Positions 21,030 to 30,970 of a stretch of 64,000 bases of DNA are shown here, piece after piece. Location: NCBI GenBank assembly GCA_021234155.1, contig JAJEKV010000003.1:14368386-14432385 (forward strand), in the 5' to 3' direction. The notes below the pieces were generated by a model. That model was not told the DNA's origin and ran no database searches. It saw only the letters and a program-made list of their open reading frames with translations. The translations under genes and the position numbers were made by a program. Within the stretch, counting starts at the first letter, position 1; each line of letters begins with the position of its first letter. This DNA comes from Isoetes taiwanensis. Its lineage: Eukaryota; Streptophyta; Lycopodiopsida; Isoetales; Isoetaceae.

Positions 21030-21290
21030 CGAGCACCATATCAATTCCTTCCCTTCTCAAGATTAATCGTCCTCGATCATCTGCCCTGCGGGTCTTAACA
21101 ACTCCTTCCCGTCTCAAGACTGATCGTCCTTGATCATCTGCCTTGCGGGTCTTAACAATTCTTTCCCGTCTCAAGACTGATCGTCCTCGATCATCTGTCT
21201 TGCGGAAACAATTTTCTTTCCTTTCCGTCTCAAGACTGATCGTACTCGATCATCTGCCTTGCGGAAACAACCATCTTTTCCCAAAGCTAG
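21030..21290. repeat. Tandem repeat in the non-autonomous element
   Basis: Four to five imperfect copies of a ~55-bp unit of the type CCCGTCTCAAGACTGATCG followed by TCCTCGATCATCTGCCTTGCGG. Each unit contains the small palindrome GATCG-n4-CGATC. Looser relatives (AAGCTAGTC...GACTATC) continue to about 21360. No coding function. Confidence 0.75.
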
Positions 21291-21921
21291 TCACATGACT
21301 ATCCGCTTTGCTGGAATAATCACCTTTCTTTCTAAGCTAGTCGCCTGACTATCTGCTTTGAAAGGATTTCTCCTAGGCTGGTAAACTTACCATCTGCCTA
21401 AAAGACTCTTAAGGATCTGGCTTCTGTGCTGCAGTCACAGTTACCTCCTTACTCTTAAACTCTAGAGCAACATTCGATTGAAAAAGAAACTCCTTCCTTA
21501 ACTCAAATCAAAACTATGCTCAGTCAAACTAGCAATCATAAGCACACACAGTTTAGTTTACTTATCTTTCAGATGACCAATCTGAATTCGCCCTTTATCT
21601 CTTAGGATTCCATCTTCTCTTTGTCAACTTAAGGATGGATCTTTTTTATCATTTGCAAAGCATGCTTTTCTTGCTCAATATCTTTTAGACTCCAACTACT
21701 CAGGACAATCCTTTTCGTCTCTTGTCCTTTCTTACTTCCCCTGCATTAAGAACAACAACAGTTTCTTCCTTCCTTCTCCGAGAGTCTGTTAAACCAACCG
21801 ATTAACCTCTCTGGAACTTTCTACTCATCAGGTATATATTACAACATCGAATTGGCTAAAACAAAAATCTCGAAACGTGTTAAAGGCCTAACACAGGATT
21901 ATTTTAACAAGATCAACTTTC

Positions 21922-21935
21922 GCTCTGATACCAAT
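21922..21935 (-). other. Primer-binding site of the non-autonomous element
   Basis: On the minus strand ATTGGTATCAGAGC follows the LTR end at 21936. It is the initiator tRNA-Met type site and sets the orientation of the element. Confidence 0.8.
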
Positions 21936-22349
21936 TGTTACGAATGCTCTGTTCTTCCTGCAAACTCATCAACTTATTAGAAAGCAAAACACCATAGGGT
22001 ACTCGATTTACCACCCAACCGGACCAACTAAAAGAGATGCCATCAAGTCTATAAGGACAAGATCTTTCTAGCCACCAACCACTGATGTTACAGGAACTCC
22101 TTCTAATAATATGATCAAGCAAGGAACAAGAGAAGATACTAGAAGGTAAGGCTAGGCACATCATCAACATAGGAAGAAGCAGATCTAGTTTTGCAGTTAG
22201 CTTAGACCCTTATGCACCTTTTTGGGCATAACTTTCCCATCCTAAGGAATCTATGGACAACCAAGCCCAATCTGGAAACTAGACTTCAAGGGCTTTCCAA
22301 CAAGGTAAGGATCGCCTGATGTCTGAATTGTGATTGTGGAGATATCACA
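21936..22349 (-). repeat. 5' LTR of the non-autonomous element, truncated
   Basis: Starts TGTTACGAATGCTC like the copy at 15146. Homology is lost after GAGATATCAC (22340-22349). A ~35-bp phrase (AAGGAATCTATGGACAACCA...) from 22238 is then repeated at 22350, so the end was rearranged before or when the following LINE arrived. Confidence 0.8.
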
Positions 22350-22495
22350 AGGAATCTATGGACAACCAAGGCCAATCTGGAAACTTAAGCCCAATTAGCC
22401 AAGTTAATCAGTCAAAAGGGTTTGTAAGTCCACATGGCCAAGAAAATTTTCTGCTCTCTAATCAGGAAACTATCCCTGTAAAACCATGTGGCTAA

Positions 22496-23172
22496 GTGGT
22501 TGACTTGATCATAGGAAAAGGTAAACAAGCTTTTGTCAACAAAGGGCTGACAATTACTCCTGTCCATCTGATAAGGAGCAATACATTGACTATTAAAGAG
22601 GCCAATTTACCTCCTATAAACGAATATCCAGACTCTTCTGACTCAGACATCTCTACTGGTGGTACTAATTTGATAAAAGGAGAAACATCCAATGCCTCTC
22701 CTATAATTCCCAATAAAATGGATTTCTCCTCTTCTGATAAAGAGCTTGATATGTTTGATGCTGTTATGGATATCATAGGGAGTGTGGAAACACCTAGTTT
22801 GGTAGGGATGGACGCGGTCCCTCCAGCTCCTTTGGACAGATTTTCCACCCCAGCTATCAAGCTGCCACAGGACGACCAGGAAGAATCACTCCCAAGCGGT
22901 TTTAAGTTCTTCACAAGATCCTTATGGAGGATCTTTCCCTTGATAGTGATTTTCTAGAAGGTACAGATGACATTGTTTTATCTGACAATTCGAAAGTCAG
23001 CACTGATCAAACACAAATGGGAGTTCAACTGCCCAGTGATGAATTGAACAAGAGTAAAGATAAATTTTTTACACCTTTCACAGCTAAAAAATCAGCTAAA
23101 AAAGTCCACTTTATAGCTAATAGCCCTGCCCTCAATCTGAGAGTACAGGAGAGGAAGAAATACCCTGCTTAA
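22496..23172 (+). pseudogene. LINE-A ORF1 remnant
   Basis: Two overlapping frames (22496-22957 and 22924-23172) read as the Ser/Asp-rich C-terminal half of a LINE ORF1; a frameshift near 22930 joins them. No RRM or zinc knuckle is visible, so the nucleic-acid-binding part lies in the missing 5' end. The final TAA overlaps the ORF2 start (TAATG at 23170-23174). Confidence 0.6.
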
Positions 23173-24041
23173 TGAACATTGTGACATGGAATATGAGAGG
23201 TATAAAGGGATCTCTCAAAAGAAAAAGAGCTTTGATAGCCATCAAAGATATGAAAGCTCAGATCATTTTTCACCAAGAACATAGATTGCCTCCTTTCGAA
23301 GCTGCCAGATTAGGAAGTTGGATCTCCGGTAGTAGCTCCTCTGTGTGGACTCCTGCAGATGGTACAAAAGGTGGTATATATACAGTATGGACGGGTCTTA
23401 AGGCTCTCTCACCTTACAAGCACCCCTCAGGTAGATGGACTGTGGTTGTGCTGGAAGTGGATGGAAAAAGTATGGGTTTCATTAATGTTTATGCTTCCAC
23501 AGAGCCCTCTGAAAGAGAAACCCAATGGATGCAGATCTATGATTGGATTCTTGCTAATCCTTGTACAGACAACTGGTTACTCGCAGGGAACTTCAACAAC
23601 ACCCCAGTCTGGGAACAAAAACTTGGGAAAAAGCTGAATATGACAAGAAATGAGAGATTAGCATGGGACCAACTGATGGCCCTCTTCTGCTACATCCCCC
23701 CTTCTTCCTCCAATGTCTATTCTTGGAGCAACAAGAGAAAATGGGATCAAGGACCTATTGTCTGCTTGATATATTTATGCACACCGTCTTTGGATTCTTG
23801 GGATAACGTCTTCACTACTAGTGACTTAAGTAACTCCATATCGGATTATTACCCCCAACTTTTAAACAGGATGGTAGCTACTACTAAAGGTGGGCCAAAT
23901 AACCCTTTCAAATTGAATACTATGCTGCTGAACATGAAGAATTGTTGCTCAGATTTTAAAGAATACTACAGTTCCCTTGGTCAGGTGTCCAAAACAGGAT
24001 CCATGAACAGTTTTCTTCACAAAATGAAAAAAGTGGGTTAA
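23172..24041 (+). pseudogene. LINE-A ORF2 endonuclease
   Basis: Starts at the ATG overlapping the ORF1 stop. The EEP endonuclease fold is evident from WNMRGIKG, FHQEHRLPP, GFINVYAS and LLAGNFNN, ending with SISDYYPQLL. Two catalytic positions are altered: GDFN is GNFN and SDH is SDY, both explainable by a single transition. In active LINEs this enzyme nicks target DNA. A stop at 24041 separates it from the RT. Confidence 0.85.
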
Positions 24042-24060
24042 ATTATGGGGTAAAAGGTGG

Positions 24061-25349
24061 TTGTTGAATAGGAGGAAAGAAAAACAAGATGTGTATCAGA
24101 AAATGAGAGATATTAGGGGGCAACTTTTTGCTGACAAGGATAACCCTGACTTACAGAAACAAGAATTTGACCTGGAGATCAAGGTTAAACAGATTGAGGA
24201 GAATGAGGCTAGGGCCCTCTCTGTTAAGAGTAGATGCAGGTACATAAATTGTATGGATAAAGGAAGATCGACATTCTTCTTTAATGCAGCAAAAAACAGA
24301 GTGGTCAACATTGGAATTGGGAAAGTTAAAACAGAGGATGGGACTGTTCTTGATAAGCAGCAGCAGATTGAAGAATATTTTCACTGTGAATATGCTAAAT
24401 TGTTTGACGAACACCATGTTGATTTATTAGCAATGCAATCCTTCTTCAAAGATATCCCTATTTTCCCTCGCATAAAAGATGATAAATTGCTTGTTGTGCC
24501 TACAGAGAGGGAGATTTGGAAAACACTGAAGTCTATGGCTCATGGGAAAAGCCCGGGGCCAGATGGCTTTTTTCCAGAATTTTTCGTTGAATTCTGGGAC
24601 ACAATGAAGGAGGATATTACAATCTTCATACAGGGAGCATGGAAAGCAAAGACACTTCATCCGAGTATCAATGCAGGCCATATTGCTTTAATACCCAAGA
24701 AAGAAAAGCCTGAGAGTCTTGGGGATTGGAGACCAATCTCCCTGACAAACACAATGTATAAACTCTTGGCTAAAATCTTTGCAATAGAGTTAAGATGGAG
24801 CTGATGAAGGTAATCAACCCTTGCCAATCTGCCTTCCTGCCAAATAGGAGTATTCTAGATAATTACATAGGTGCTTCTGAAGGGTTACACTGGAACAAGC
24901 TCTCAGGACAAGGATGCATGCTTTTAAAGCTAGATTTCCAAAGAGCTTATGATACTATAAGCTGGCAATTTCTTGAACTGGCAATGTTGCATCTTAGTTT
25001 CTCGAAAAATGTTTACAGAAAAATCTTGAGCTTTAATGAAACTGCCTCTTCTGCACTTCTGATCAATGGTGTTCCCTCCAAATTATTCAAGTGTAGAAGG
25101 GGAGTTAGGCAGGGGTGCCCACTGGCCCCTTACCTTTTCCTAATTGTGGCAGAAATTATCACTAGGCTGGCGATGTACCTGCACATCCAAAAAACGATTA
25201 ATTGTTTGGATATGCCAGATCTCAAAGATGCATTTGTCATCATGCAATATGCAGATGACACATTTGCCTTCCTAAAGGACGGAGATGATAGTCTGTTAAA
25301 TTTCCTGAAGCCATGGACAAATTTGGAAAAGTGTCTGGTGTCAAATTAA
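24061..25349 (+). pseudogene. LINE-A reverse transcriptase
   Basis: Two open frames (24061-24804, 24795-25349) cover the RT. Motifs in order: SKSRCRY-like RT-0 region, GKSPGPDGF, HIALIPKKEKPESLGDWRPI, LLKLDFQRAYDTISW, GVRQGCPLAPYLF and the catalytic MQYADDTFAFL. A one-base frameshift near 24800 and a stop at 25349 break it. Confidence 0.87.
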
Positions 25350-26278
25350 ATAGAGTTAAATGTGATATTATATTGGATTCTGAAAAGGCCACAATACATA
25401 ATATTAAGGTCATTGGGATAGGTGCAGCCACCAAGATATTGGGAATTCCCCTTGCATTAAACAACTCATAGACTATGGGAACCAATAACGAATAGAATTA
25501 AGAAAGAAATTCTTATGTATCCAAACACCTTATCTCTAGCTGGAAGAGTTGAGATAGCTAATGTTGTAATAGCTAGTTTACACGTTTTCTTCTCGTCAGC
25601 CATTGTAGCAGACAAGGCCTCATATAACAAGATTGAGGCTGCAATCAGGAAGTGTATTTGGCAAGGCACCCACAAAGTAGCATGGTCAGACTTGACCAAA
25701 CCAAAGCAAAAAGGGGGAATGGGATGTAAATCCCTCTTTGTGCAAGCCCAAGCACTAGCTGCCAAGATAGTCTGGAGAGCCATCTATGCTAAAAGCCCCT
25801 CCCCAGCAGCCCAGCTGGTTAAATATTAGGTTGAACAATCACACCCGATTGGTAGCAAGACACTCCATCATTTACTTCCAGACTCGGCCTTCTTCCACTG
25901 ACTCCTAACTTAGGTACTTCTCCTTCTCTAAGGGGGATATTGGAGGCTTGGAATCAAGCTTCCTTATGTTTCAGGCCTGCTCTGTTGGATTCTAGATTTT
26001 CTTTGGTGAACTTTTTTTGGCATCCAAACTTGGCCCCAGAAGAGATTGGTTATCTTGCTCTTCAACACCCGCAAAAATATAAGCAATGGAGCTTGGCTGG
26101 ACTAAACAGAGTGGAAGATCTAAAGGTTGATGACACCTGGTTATCCTGGCCAGAGATCAAAAGGAAAACAAGAGGTATTGAGCTTGACAGGAGTATATAT
26201 CTTAAAACCATGGGAGTTATAGGAGGTGTTCAGGACCTGGCATTGGCTTCAAACAATTGTACTTTAAACAATAAATGA
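25350..26278 (+). pseudogene. LINE-A ORF2 C-terminal region, first part
   Basis: Frames at 25515-25829 and 25940-26278. RVEIANVVIASLHVFF matches the thumb region, and KCIWQGTHKVAWSDLTKPK with GGMG is the block before zf-RVT in plant L1. Homology is cut at about 26276 by LINE-B and resumes at 29836. Confidence 0.8.
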
Positions 26279-26469
26279 GAATGAGAATGAGAATGATTTT
26301 TTATCGTCCACTGAGGCCAATCGGCCTATGGGACCCATAAGGAGCGCAACAAACTTATTACTGTCCGGGTTAAAAAAACCCCGCCCCGAAGGGTTTTCGA
26401 GGGAAAAATCGTGGCAGTAATAAGAATGCTGTCAAACTGTACAAGTATACATCAATGTTTATATACATG

Positions 26470-27096
26470 TCAAGTGTGTGCCCGAGGACATAGCTGATCT
26501 CGCATGTCCATAACCTCCTGAAGATATGATCCCAGCACCCGTACGGATGCTGTGCTCAATGTCACATGTAACGGCTGGCCAAGCCTGACCAACTCAGCAT
26601 ATCGTGTCCGAATTTGATCATATGCTGAGCAACTTTGAAGGGTATGAGATTCATCCTCAATGACTCCCATTTGGCAGCATTGACAGAGCCTGTCCTGGCG
26701 TGGCTCACCAATCCATTTGCCTGTCTCAATTCGAAGATGATGTGCCCCTGTGCGAATGGAGGCAATGAGTCTACGCCTTTTCATGGGCAAGTGGATACGC
26801 AGGTAGCATTGCGGGCCTCGTTCCAATGTGGGATTTATGTGGCGCTGGTAGTGTGCTGTCTTGACATGTTCAAGGGCATTGGCATCCCAAAGCTTGCTGA
26901 GGAAGCAATCATCAAGATATTGCCTCAAGCTATGGCGATCTGCCTCTGTTTGCACATGTATGCACTTGTGCTCCTGCACATTCCATCTAGCCAACCATTG
27001 AGCTCTCTTTTCCCTCCAGCAGGCTTTGAGGCGCTGCGGCTCCATTGCCATGATATAAGCTAGTTTAGGGAGACGAGCATCGTCCATATTGACCAC
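26470..27096 (-). pseudogene. LINE-B ORF2 C-terminal region
   Basis: 209 codons open on the minus strand. It ends with a zinc-finger-like CQCCQMGVIEDESHTLQSC (C-x2-C-x8-H-x4-C), the kind of CCHC found at the C-terminus of LINE ORF2 proteins. Nearly the same sequence recurs at 54234-54500. It probably binds element RNA. Confidence 0.75.
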
Positions 27097-27121
27097 CTTC
27101 TGAAAATAGACAATGTGGCGA

Positions 27122-27875
27122 TCAAGGGCCGCCCTCTCGAGGCAAGAATCTGTCTCCTGCGGTAGAATTTGATATGGAACCCATGGACTTCACCCCTAGT
27201 GCTTTCATTACTAAGAAGGCTTTCTGGACCTGCTCCAAGTCATTCCAAGTAGCAAGTGATACTACTGGGCCCCATACTTCCACCCCGTATAAAAGGACAG
27301 GCTCCACTAAGACCTTGAACAGGCGTGACTGATGGGCCCAATCATACAACTCCGCTCTATGACTATTGTTTTGCATTGCATATAGTGCCTTCCGGCTGTA
27401 AGTCACTCGTAGCCCATGGATGTGTCCCGAGTGCATAGTAGAAGGAAACTCCACTCCCAAATATTTGTATGTGGATGCAACTTCCACATTTTGGCCTCGA
27501 TAATCGGAAGGAGGGACCCTCGGTGACGCGTGAAGATGATATGAAAACCACCTTAGTCTTGGCGGGTTGACGCATATATCGGGCCGCTTGGCGTAATGTG
27601 TCCGAGGCATCGAGATGTCGTTGCATGTCTGCTGGTGTGTAAGCTAGGAGGTCCACATCATCAGCATATATTAACTGTCTGATGATCTGATAGAGAAGGT
27701 GAGCTCCATCGCCCCCATTATCAGCAAGCCAGCTCTCCAATTGATCAATGTAAAGCCCAAACAATGTTGGGGAGAGAGGGCATCCCTGACGAACCCCGAT
27801 ACTGCTATCAAATGGTTGGCTTGTTCGCTTTAAACCAACCCAGAGCATCTTTTCAGATAGCTCGTTAATTTGCAT
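27122..27875 (-). pseudogene. LINE-B RT, second half
   Basis: Two overlapping frames (27875-27363, 27610-27122). The first holds GVRQGCPLSPTLFGLYIDQL and the catalytic IYADDVDLLAYT; the second holds VASTYKYLGVEF and EPVLLYGVEVWGP, the thumb motifs of this LINE group. One frameshift lies near 27500. The first half of the RT lies beyond the TIR element at 27905-28619. Confidence 0.85.
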
Positions 27876-27897
27876 TCTGCAAATCTACAGGAACCCC

Positions 27898-28626
27898 CAG
27901 CTGTCATGAATAAATTACTGCTCCTATATTTTGGTATAGCCAAAATAAGTTTGGCTAAACTACCTTCAAATTGGAGATAGAACTTTCTGAGGTTTGGCTA
28001 AACTAGAAGATTTTTCTCCATCATAATTTCTTGCCTTTGGCTAATCTTTCACAAAATAGAGAGGCAAATATTAGCCATTGTACTATGCTAATTTTAAAAT
28101 ATTCAAGCCTTTGGACAAGAACATAATGATAACATTTTTTACCGAAGTATAATCATTGCTATAACTTCCTTGATATAAAGAAACAAAAAGGACATAAATT
28201 ATTACATAAAAATGTTCAAAACTCAACAAAAAAGAGCACATTGTTCCTTCTAGATGTGATCATCTTTCTAGTGCTTCAACTTCGTACCTAGAACGAGATA
28301 AGATTAATACAAAAGAAAAAAATTGGACCCCACTAAGTAATTTTTTAAAGTTCATACATATTTTGGTGTCGGTTTCTAGGCTAATCCATCCATTTTTTCA
28401 AGCCCACTCTTTCTTAAGTTTAGCTAATCGACGTCCCGGTCGAGCTTTCTAGAAGTGGGGGTTTGGCTAATCAGCGTAGAATCTCACTTGGTCGGCAAAA
28501 AAATTGGGCTAAAATTTTCTTATTTTTTGCATTTTTTCCCATTTACTTTAGCCATTTTTCTTGGCAAAAATGCTGTAAAATAGCTATTTGGCTAACCTTA
28601 GCCGTTATTTTATTCCATGCAGCTGT
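27898..28626. mobile_element. hAT-like TIR element, non-autonomous
   Basis: A 715-bp element (27905-28619) with inverted termini CATGAATAAA/TTTTATTCCATG, flanked by the direct repeat CAGCTGT (27898-27904 and 28620-28626). It interrupts the RT of LINE-B: the related LINE copy at 39.0 kb is uninterrupted at this place, which verifies the insertion. A 7- to 8-bp target duplication fits hAT best. No transposase; GGCTAA-type words are repeated near both ends. A deleted copy is at 12285-12597. Confidence 0.82.
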
Positions 28627-29750
28627 TGCAGTCTTGCCCATAGTTTTTCCCGAGGCACAGTGTCAAACGCCTTCGCAAAATCCACAAAGCAACAATATAG
28701 ATCCTGACGGCGGTTTCTGCTGTCTTCAATTAGAGTTCGCAACGTGAAGATGTGGTCAATGGTTGAGTGCCAGGGTCTGAATCCTGCCTGGGTGAGGGCC
28801 CGCATCTCTCTTGCCCTCTGCCTCAAATCACCTAACCGCCGAGAATCCCAAAGAAGCAATTTTGCAAACACCGAATCGACCATTATTGTTCGATAATGGG
28901 TCGGCAAAGGCGGTGGGGTCACCGCCTTATATATGGGAACAACTCGCTATTGGTCCACCGCAGCGGGAAACCTTCCTGTAATGCCTTGTTGAACAAGGCG
29001 GTCAGCACTGGTATTATGGACGGTCCTGCCCACTTAAGCAATTCTGCCTGCATGCCATCCAAGTCTGGGGCTTTCCCATTGGCAAGACGCTGCAAGCCTT
29101 GTTCCACGTCCGAATCTGTGATTTCCGGCCGGGCCTTCTTGCAAGGGTAATCTTGAGGGTCGATAGCTTGTTGCAAGTATTGTCTCCACTGCCGGGAGTG
29201 ATATTCCCGTGGGCTGTATCGGCTTTCTAAGAACCCTTCGCCCGGAAGGTCCCGAAAATGACGTTCGGGAGGTAAAACATTTCCCTTTGATGCTTATTTG
29301 CAATGTACCCGGCTTTCTTAGCTTTAAGGAAGATCTTGGTCTTGTCGACCGCATGTGGGCGTAAAGCAGGGTCTGTGACTTGGCGGAGCCAGCGTTTGTG
29401 TTCCTTGCACTCTGCATCAAACCATTGATTACGTGGGAAGGTTGTGTTCCTGGAGGTCCGTCGCGGGCGGCTTATCCCAAAACACCTCTCTCGCCACATC
29501 CCTAAGCACATCGGTCCCGGCCCCGTCACATGCATTTGCTTTAGTGTAGGATATTGCAAAATTTCTGCCAGGTCATCTATAAGCATCTGGGCATAAGCCT
29601 CTGCATGTTCATAATCCAATCGCAGCTGAGGCATGGTCGGAGTTGTTGCACCGGGGGTTCACACAACCTGCCAAGCCAACTTCAAGTAAAGTGGTAAGTG
29701 GTCTGAGTCGATCTCTTCATCCCTATTAGCTGTTCCCACCTGAAAGTGCT
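28627..29750 (-). pseudogene. LINE-B endonuclease end and RT first half
   Basis: On the minus strand from 29750: the end of the endonuclease (VGTANRDEEIDSDHLPLYL), a linker with RNQWFDAECKEHKRW, then the RT start ANGKAPDLDGMQAELLKW (29176-28919) and LTQAGFRPWHSTIDHIFTLR with CCFVDFAKAFDTVPR (28922-28640). Several frameshifts. The CAGCTG at 28621 marks the TIR-element junction. Confidence 0.8.
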
Positions 29751-29835
29751 TGACGACATGCATATCCTGCTCAGGCACCAGCACATAGTCCACCACACTA
29801 GATCCGCCCCCCTGGTTTTCCTACCTACAAGTGCT

Positions 29836-30970
29836 CTTCCTATGTGGTTAAAGACATATATGCTGCCTTACTGGAAAATAAGCCCTCAAGAGCATGCTCT
29901 CTGTGGAATTGTGAAAAGCAGCAGGCGGCCTTAATTTGTGCCAAGGGATGGAAATGTTATGGAGCTGCTAAAGTGGCAGCTTTTAGATGGCTGGTACTCC
30001 ATCAAAGCTTGCATATTAATAAATGTAGAGCTAAATATGACAAGTCTATCAGCCCAGAATGTCCCTTAGGCTGTGGTGCTACTGAAACATCCAGAAACAT
30101 CCAATCATGTTTTCACTTGGCCAAAGATTGATGATTTTTGGACCTAGTTGTCCTAACTTAATCAGGGGTTTCCATTTAGCATGCTTGATTTTTTGGATGG
30201 GAATTCTAGTATGCAGAACTCCACTCGTGTTTTAAGTTGTTGGATTGCTTGGAAGCATAGGAACATGGTGGTTTTTGAGCAAAGGACTCCCAATGTCAAC
30301 TGGATGAAAGCCAGCTTTTTGGTGGCTCTCCAGGACATGGATGTGGCACACAAGCTCATGAAAGGAGCCAAGTATGATAAAGCCTGGGATCGAATTGGCA
30401 AATTCGAGGGCTTTTTCAACTTTTTTGCTATATCTCTAACTGACTTTAATGGTTTGCTTCACAGGAATGCAGAAGATGCTTCATAAACAGGAAGACCAAA
30501 CAAGAGATGATACACTCCGTAAGGAAGATACTGAACAGTTGGAGATCCTTCTTCATGTCACGGTATCGTAAGTGGCAGCAAAGGCGTGAGGCCCGAGTTT
30601 TTTGGATGCTTCTAGACTTCATAACACTCTGCACTTCTAAGCTGGATGAACAGTTGAATATATTTGGATGCTATGCAGTTCTAGATATCACCATGCAGGA
30701 TGTAATCAGGGCTGCCTGAGCTAAAATGATGATGAAGACTTTTTGGATTTTAGAGCCTTGCATGGAGCCTCTTTTGGAACAGGTGCTATCTCTGATCAAT
30801 TTTTGGAACCTGTTTTGTTATACCTCTCTATTTCATAGAGAGCAGACAATATTGTATTATATGTATCCCTCTACTTATAAAGAGGAGATATGTTATCTAG
30901 TGATGATTATATTACATCACGCCTTATGTAATCTCTTGAGATGAATAGAAAACCCCAAACCTTGCCATAA
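29836..30970 (+). pseudogene. LINE-A zf-RVT domain and 3' region
   Basis: LINE-A resumes here. AAKVAAFRWLVLHQSLHINK followed by CPLGCGATET is the zf-RVT zinc-binding block, and CWIAWKHRNMVVFEQ is the usual tail of plant L1 ORF2. A frameshift near 30131 separates them. Open frames to about 30719 may be the extreme C-terminus; the element ends with CCATAAAAAAA. Confidence 0.8.

Larger units (their letters stand above)
15146..22345 (-). mobile_element. Non-autonomous LTR element split by a copia insertion
   Basis: Read on the minus strand: a partial 5' LTR (22345-21936), PBS (21935-21922), about 1.0 kb of non-coding interior, a purine tract (complement of 20883-20905), then the 3' LTR (20882-20663 plus 15394-15146, interrupted by copia). 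LTR ends are TGTTAC and GTAACA. The interior has no gag or pol, so the element must depend on proteins from another element. The outer end of the 5' LTR is lost after GAGATATCAC at 22349, where a short local duplication begins. Confidence 0.8.
26276..29835 (-). mobile_element. LINE-B copy 1 inside LINE-A
   Basis: A minus-strand LINE of a different type from LINE-A. Its 3' end (left) carries GTGGACGATAAAAAATCATT followed by CATTCT repeats (TGAGAA/GAATGA on the plus strand at 26276-26294). The 5' end (right) is truncated inside the endonuclease (GGGSSVVDYVLVPEQDM, about 29810). RT motifs CCFVDFAKAFDTVPR and GVRQGCPLSPTLFGLYIDQL resemble Jockey/CR1-type LINEs more than plant L1. The RT is interrupted by a 715-bp TIR element. 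Confidence 0.85.
22385..30970 (+). mobile_element. L1-type LINE (LINE-A), interrupted and decayed
   Basis: Plus-strand order: ORF1 remnant, then ORF2 with EEP endonuclease, RT and, after a 3.5-kb interruption by LINE-B, a C-terminal zf-RVT-like domain and 3' region ending in a short A run at about 30969 (CCATAAAAAAA). The total without the interruption is about 5 kb, so the 5' end is probably truncated. RT blocks such as SPGPDGFFPEFF and MQYADDTFAFL place it with plant L1 elements. Confidence 0.85.

Noticed and set aside
21030-21290. CRISPR-like array
   Set aside because: The units are contiguous imperfect tandem repeats without unique spacers, in a plant retroelement.
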